From assembly GCA_039024635.1 (NCBI GenBank), contig JBCCQA010000022.1, positions 39,007 to 103,006 on the forward strand: a stretch of 64,000 nucleotides of DNA, written 5' to 3'. This document shows positions 60,117-64,000 of the stretch, piece after piece (within the stretch, counting starts at the first letter, position 1; each line of letters opens with the position of its first letter). Made by a program: the position numbers and the translations under genes. The DNA is from Kuafuiihalomonas sp039024635 (GTDB lineage: Bacteria > Myxococcota > Kuafuiibacteriia > Kuafuiibacteriales > Kuafuiibacteriaceae). Under the pieces are notes generated by a model. That model saw only the letters and a list, made by a program, of their open reading frames with translations, was not told where the DNA came from and ran no database searches.

Positions 60117-62152
60117 ACTCGGTGGGTCGAGCCCATCGCAATGGGCTCACGGTCACGGTCGGCTTGGGCATTGCCGGCGTCGTCGGGGGCTCCACCACCC
60201 TCATGCTCGGCGGCGGCTTGACCATGGCGGCCGTGCTTCTGTCCGCCCAACGCCTTCTTCGTCCGAAGCCCGAAGCTTGGCTTCACCGCGGGGTTCACCT
60301 CGTCACGGTGCTGGGTCTGGTGGGATGCCTGGCCATTCTGTCTCGGGCCCGAATCGATGCCGTCCTCCTCATCGTTATGCTGGGGATCTTCAACCGCTTC
60401 GTTCTGCGGACCTCGCCCCGCGACGACTTCATCGTGGTGGCGGCCTCTGCGGTCCTCCTCACGATGGCGACGACGGTGACGCCCGGCATCGCCTTCCTGC
60501 CGCTCGTTCTGTGTTTCCTGCCCGCTGCCCTGTGGGCCCTGACCACGGCCAACGCTCTCTCACAGCAGCGCTGGGCCCCTCCAAACGGGCGGGACCAGGT
60601 CGCGGCTGCGCCGGTGCCGCGTCTGAACGCCGCCCTCACCCTGGGCGCGACCGCCTTCATGCTGGTGGCCTTCGCGGGCGTGTCCTTCTTTCCTCGCTAC
60701 AACTTCGGTCGAATGATGGCTGCGGGCTCCTTCATGAACTTCGCCGGTGTCGGTGCGTCGATGGACATGAGCACGGGCGGAGTCTCCAACGCAGTGGGAG
60801 GCCAGGTGTTGCTGCGAGTAGAGGGCCCAGACGCCGAATCGGAGGGTCTGTACGCCCGAGTCTACGCCTTCGACCTCTTCGACGGTCAGGTTTGGTCGCA
60901 GAGCGCGCCGAATCCTCTGGTCCGCTTTCGAGGCATCGTCGAGGGCGAAAGGCCCCCCCAGAGAAAGCACGAAGTCCGACTTCGACGGCTTGTGGATCGG
61001 GGCCGTCCCCATCCGGTTGCCGCCATCGGAACCTCGCGGCCCTGGGCGGTCGGACTTCGTCAGCCGCTTCACGGTCCGAGCGGAACTTGGTTGACCGCCG
61101 TTCCTCAGGCCTCGCTGCAGATCGAGTACGCCGCCTATTCGGACCGCCGGCCCGAGCCTGCGGCGAAGGAGGCGCTGGAACGCTTTTTGACCCTGCCGGC
61201 GGGACTGGACGGACGTCTTCGTGACCTAGCGGGTCAGCTGACCGAGGGAACATCCACCCACCGAGAGAAGCTGGCTCGGATCCTCGGTCACTTCGGACAA
61301 GGCTATCAATACAGCCTGGAGCCCCTGGAGGGCGCCTCCCAAGACCCGCTCCTGCGCTTCGTCTTTGAGGCCAAGGCCGGTCACTGTGAGCTCTACGCAG
61401 GGGCGGCGGTGGTGCTGCTGCGACTCGCCGGCGTGCCGGCACGGGTTGCGGCCGGTTATTACGGTGGATGGTGGAACGCTCGAAGCGGAAGCCTCGAGTA
61501 CACGCCCGACGACGCTCATGCCTGGGTCGAGTGGTGGGATCCGGAGCGAGGCTGGACCTGGGCCGATGCCACGCCCCCGAGTGGACGCACCCGTCGGAGC
61601 GGCAAGAGCCTGGCCTGGCTTCGGGATTGGTATGACTGGATCGAGGGTGCCTGGTACAACCATGTCGTCGACTACGACGAGACCCGTCGGCGTCAGCTCC
61701 TCGAGGTCTTGGAGGCCCGCTTCGATGCCGGCTGGTCCGGTGTGACCGGCTTGCTGAGCCACCAGACCCCGAGTTCGGGCCCGACCCGTGGCGGAGGCAG
61801 CGTCCTGTGGGTGCTCGGGACCGTGTTCGTGCTAGGGCTGGGCGTCCTCGGGGCCTTTGTGAGGCGGCGTGGGTCGAGGCGCCCCGTGGTCCTGGGCCAT
61901 CGGCTTCGTCGGCTGCTCGGCGCGGGACCTCGAGAGACCTTGGGACAGGCCCTCAACCGGCTCCCGGAAGCCCAACAGGAGGTCGGAGGCGCCGCGGTTC
62001 GGGCCTACGAGGCCCTCCGATTCGGCCAAACCGGGGACGTAGATCGGGTCAGGCGATGCCTCTCGGCCCTGGCCCAGGTTCGCGGGGCGCGATCTGCTAG
62101 CTTGCCTTCGTGGATTGGACCTGGACCCTCGTCGGCCAACTCCAAGAGCTGA
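60110..62152 (+). CDS. TgpA-like transglutaminase-domain membrane protein
   Basis: 680 residues from a GTG at 60110. At least five or six hydrophobic spans occupy residues 10-215, followed by a periplasmic region with a transglutaminase core. That core has GHCELYAGAAVVLLRLAGVPARV (Cys426), DDAHAWVEW (His470) and WADATPP (Asp486), a complete Cys-His-Asp triad. A further span (about 562-584) precedes a cytoplasmic tail. This is the TgpA/DUF3488 layout that accompanies MoxR and DUF58 genes. It may cross-link or cleave envelope proteins; the substrate is unknown. Its last 43 bases overlap the transporter gene. Confidence 0.93.
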   Translation: MLNSVGRAHRNGLTVTVGLGIAGVVGGSTTLMLGGGLTMAAVLLSAQRLLRPKPEAWLHRGVHLVTVLGLVGCLAILSRARIDAVLLIVMLGIFNRFVLRTSPRDDFIVVAASAVLLTMATTVTPGIAFLPLVLCFLPAALWALTTANALSQQRWAPPNGRDQVAAAPVPRLNAALTLGATAFMLVAFAGVSFFPRYNFGRMMAAGSFMNFAGVGASMDMSTGGVSNAVGGQVLLRVEGPDAESEGLYARVYAFDLFDGQVWSQSAPNPLVRFRGIVEGERPPQRKHEVRLRRLVDRGRPHPVAAIGTSRPWAVGLRQPLHGPSGTWLTAVPQASLQIEYAAYSDRRPEPAAKEALERFLTLPAGLDGRLRDLAGQLTEGTSTHREKLARILGHFGQGYQYSLEPLEGASQDPLLRFVFEAKAGHCELYAGAAVVLLRLAGVPARVAAGYYGGWWNARSGSLEYTPDDAHAWVEWWDPERGWTWADATPPSGRTRRSGKSLAWLRDWYDWIEGAWYNHVVDYDETRRRQLLEVLEARFDAGWSGVTGLLSHQTPSSGPTRGGGSVLWVLGTVFVLGLGVLGAFVRRRGSRRPVVLGHRLRRLLGAGPRETLGQALNRLPEAQQEVGGAAVRAYEALRFGQTGDVDRVRRCLSALAQVRGARSASLPSWIGPGPSSANSKS

Positions 62153-63516
62153 CGACTGGACACGCGGCAGCGCCCCTTTGGGATCGCTTTCGTTCCCTGC
62201 TCGGTCTGGGGATGATCATTGGGCTGGCCTGGCTCATGTCGACCCACCGAAAGGGCGTGGACTGGCGGCTGGTCTTCTCGGGTCTGGGGCTGCAGCTGCT
62301 CTTAGCCCTGGTGGTGCTGTCACCCTTCGGGCGCTTCGTCTTCGGCGGACTGAACGAGGTGGTAACCTCGATCCTGGCTACTTCGACCGAGGGCGCGAGC
62401 TTCGTCTTCGGGCGGCTGGCCGATTCCTACAGTCTGCCTACCGGGGCTTCGGTCGTCCCTCCGCCAGAAAGCGCCGACGCTGGATGGTTGGACTTCGCCC
62501 GCAGGGCCCCCGTTGCCGTTGATCCCACCGAGGTCCGCTTCGTGGAGGTCGGCGCTTGGATAGCATTCAACATCCTCCCCACGATCATCTTCTTCAGCTC
62601 GCTGATGGCCATCCTCTATCATCTGGGCGTGATGAGTCGGGTCATTCAAGGCCTGGCCTGGATCATGCGGCGAACGCTGCGCACCACCGGTCCCGAGACC
62701 CTCTCCGCTGCCGGCAACATCTTTGTCGGTCAGACCGAGGCGCCGCTGATGATCCGTCCCTTTCTGGAGCGCATGACCAAGAGCGAGCTGATGGCGATCA
62801 TGACCGCTGGCTTCGCCACCGTGGCCGGCGGCGTGCTGGTCGCGTACGTCCAGATGCTCCAGCCGGTCTTTCCGGACATCGCCGGGCATCTGTTGTCGGC
62901 CTCGATCATGAGCGCGCCGGCGGCTCTGGTCTTGGCCAAGGTCATGGTGCCAGCCGAAGGCGGCGCCGGGGCCGAAGAGGTGCAGCTCCCAAAGACGGAG
63001 AGCGTGAACGTCATCGACGCGGCGGCCCGTGGGGCGGGGGAGGGGCTCCAACTCGCCCTCAACGTCGGTGCTATGCTCATTGCCTTCGTTGCTTTGGTGG
63101 CCCTGGCCAACGACCTACTCGGCTGGATGGGGAGCTGGGCCGGTTGGGGAAGCCTGAGCCTCGAGGGCCTGCTGGGCGGATTGCTCGCGCCCTTCACCTA
63201 CATGCTGGGCGTCCCTTGGGAGGACGCTGCCGAGATCGGTGGGCTCCTGGGCATCAAGACCGTTCTCAACGAGTTCGTGGCCTACGCGAGCCTGGCCGGC
63301 CAAACCGAGTCTCTCCACCCCCGCTCGGTACTCATCTCCGTGTACGCGCTGTGTGGCTTCGCCAACCTGGGGTCGATCGGGATTCAGCTTGGAGGCCTGG
63401 GCCCCTTGGCGCCCTCCCGTCGAGGCGACCTGGCTCAGCTCGCCTTCCGAGCCATGATCGCGGGAAACCTCGCCGCCTGCATGACCGCCGCCATCGTCGC
63501 TTTGCTCAACGGCTAG
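62110..63516 (+). CDS. Concentrative nucleoside transporter (NupC/CNT family)
   Basis: 468 residues, with about ten hydrophobic spans. The family signatures are NIFVGQTEAPLMIRPFLERMTKSELMAIMTAGFATVAGGVLVAY, SAPAALVLAKVMVPE-like, GGLLGIKTVLNEFVAYASL and SVYALCGFANLGSIGIQLGGLGPLAPSRR. These cover the nucleoside-binding and sodium/proton-coupling regions of CNT transporters. It imports nucleosides across the inner membrane. The insert at about 95-135 (between LADSYSLPTG and the RFVEVGAW helix) is a loop longer than in E. coli NupC. The start is a GTG at 62110. Confidence 0.95.
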   Translation: MDWTWTLVGQLQELTTGHAAAPLWDRFRSLLGLGMIIGLAWLMSTHRKGVDWRLVFSGLGLQLLLALVVLSPFGRFVFGGLNEVVTSILATSTEGASFVFGRLADSYSLPTGASVVPPPESADAGWLDFARRAPVAVDPTEVRFVEVGAWIAFNILPTIIFFSSLMAILYHLGVMSRVIQGLAWIMRRTLRTTGPETLSAAGNIFVGQTEAPLMIRPFLERMTKSELMAIMTAGFATVAGGVLVAYVQMLQPVFPDIAGHLLSASIMSAPAALVLAKVMVPAEGGAGAEEVQLPKTESVNVIDAAARGAGEGLQLALNVGAMLIAFVALVALANDLLGWMGSWAGWGSLSLEGLLGGLLAPFTYMLGVPWEDAAEIGGLLGIKTVLNEFVAYASLAGQTESLHPRSVLISVYALCGFANLGSIGIQLGGLGPLAPSRRGDLAQLAFRAMIAGNLAACMTAAIVALLNG

Positions 63517-63851
63517 AGTACCGTCGGCCTAAGTTCTCCATCGTGTCCGAAAGGCAGGCTCGTCTATCTCGTATGGGAGGCGATCTCAGCCCGCAAGGTG
63601 CGGCTTCGGCGATCATCTGGCCCCGACCAAAATTCAAATCCAAATCCAAATCCAAATCCAAATCCAGGTGCCACCCATTGCTGCAATTACAATTGCGACT
63701 TCCCTTCAGCTGCCCTCCGCACCCGAGCCTTTCCGGTTCGACCGAAGCTCTGGGATCTTCAGAGTCGCGTTCTCGGAAGCCCACGTCGCGATCCACTGGT
63801 TTTCGGTGACAGCCCTACACCTCGCAAAGCCGAGGTGCTTCAAGTCCCTCT
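63517..63851. other. Intergenic region, 335 bp, with short repeat
   Basis: No convincing gene. The stretch is less GC-rich than its surroundings and contains the CAAATC repeat. The frames across the repeat give Asn-Pro and Asp-Leu runs that are by-products of the repeat. Confidence 0.55.
63635..63664 (+). repeat. Hexanucleotide microsatellite (CAAATC)5
   Basis: Five perfect CAAATC units, preceded by a degenerate copy (AAAATT) and followed by CAGGTG. The repeat is a multiple of three and opens in all frames, so it is likely to vary in copy number by slippage without a coding effect. Confidence 0.9.
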
Positions 63852-64000
63852 TCAGCTGGTAGCGGCGAAGGTCGGGGTCCAGGGTCGGAAGCTGAAATCT
63901 GGAAAGCGTGCGCTCCAGTCTCCGGCCCGAAAGGCCTGGGAAGCGACACGGTAGGCCTCCGTGAAGACTCTCCACTCCTTCAAGTGGGCCCACCAGTGCT
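63852..64000 (-). CDS. Partial gene end, transposase-like C-terminus
   Basis: On the minus strand, the frame from 63998 reads HWWAHLKEWRVFTEAYRVA, then FRAGDWSARFPDFSFRPWTP and stops at 63852; the start lies beyond the window. The pattern 'A.eaYr.a...fraGd....FP.gsfrP' recalls the C-terminal tail found after the TnpA-like domain of IS200/REP-associated transposases and their relatives in deltaproteobacteria. Only 48 codons are visible, so this rests on pattern memory. Confidence 0.4.
   Translation of the reverse strand, partial: HWWAHLKEWRVFTEAYRVASQAFRAGDWSARFPDFSFRPWTPTFAATS

Noticed and set aside
59662..61224. Plus-strand frame of 520 codons
   Set aside because: Out of frame with the DUF58 and transglutaminase genes, whose motifs are intact.
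63635..63664. Short tandem repeat as a CRISPR array
   Set aside because: Six-base units without spacers; no cas genes in the window.
1..64000. tRNA and rRNA genes
   Set aside because: Looked for T-loop GTTCRANYC contexts with acceptor pairing and for conserved rRNA segments; none found by eye.

Overview
The window looks like chromosomal DNA of a GC-rich member of the Myxococcota (the old Deltaproteobacteria); class and genus cannot be fixed from what is here. The main evidence is a secreted M36 metalloprotease ending in a MYXO-CTERM-type sorting tail (Cys, hydrophobic span, Arg cluster), a protein of the MXAN_5187 C-terminal-domain family, a PEGA-domain Ser/Thr kinase, giant TPR and coiled-coil proteins, and many lipoproteins whose lipobox is followed by Asp/Met/Gly-rich linkers. 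Starts are often GTG or TTG, and neighbouring genes commonly overlap by 4 bases. I saw no tRNA, rRNA, CRISPR array, intact insertion sequence or prophage.

1-13.5 kb is an accessory, probably iron-responsive region. It holds a left-edge DUF4397-like lipoprotein, a lipoprotein made of a 300-residue duplication, an alkaline-phosphatase-family exoprotein, a TonB-dependent receptor with a partner lipoprotein, an operon of two small membrane proteins and a PepSY protein, and an AlkB-type alkane monooxygenase. Four 19-base Fur-like operators that align in one register lie upstream of these units, at 844-862, 9500-9518, 9874-9892 and 12331-12349.

13.5-25.6 kb has a sulfur theme. cysD and cysN (ATP sulfurylase) come first, then a lone receiver protein, a pair of amidohydrolases of which the second lacks the metal-binding HxH, and a 1,395-residue methyltransferase-coiled-coil protein. 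The most unusual unit follows: an E1 (ThiF/MoeB) enzyme fused to a TusA domain but lacking the usual N-terminal Arg helix, a 112-residue E1 remnant that carries exactly that helix, a JAMM metallopeptidase, and a LarE-type sulfur transferase with three cysteines. The junctions inside this unit overlap by 4 bases. I take it as the best candidate for an undescribed sulfur-transfer or sulfur-carrier-processing system.

25.6-50.3 kb contains the M36 protease (minus strand), a secreted helical protein overlapping a lamin-tail-like lipoprotein, ruvC-ruvA-ruvB, pabB, a 1,701-residue TPR protein, the MXAN_5187-family protein, recN, a PP2C phosphatase, an M23 peptidase, secA and a NadD-like adenylyltransferase.

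50.3-64 kb contains the PEGA kinase, a formylglycine-generating-enzyme-like lipoprotein and a PEGA/TPR protein, an alpha/beta-hydrolase-fold protein without its nucleophile, rpsB-tsf, a PH-like membrane protein, a MoxR-DUF58-transglutaminase operon and a concentrative nucleoside transporter. It ends with a hexanucleotide repeat and a transposase-like gene end running off the right edge.
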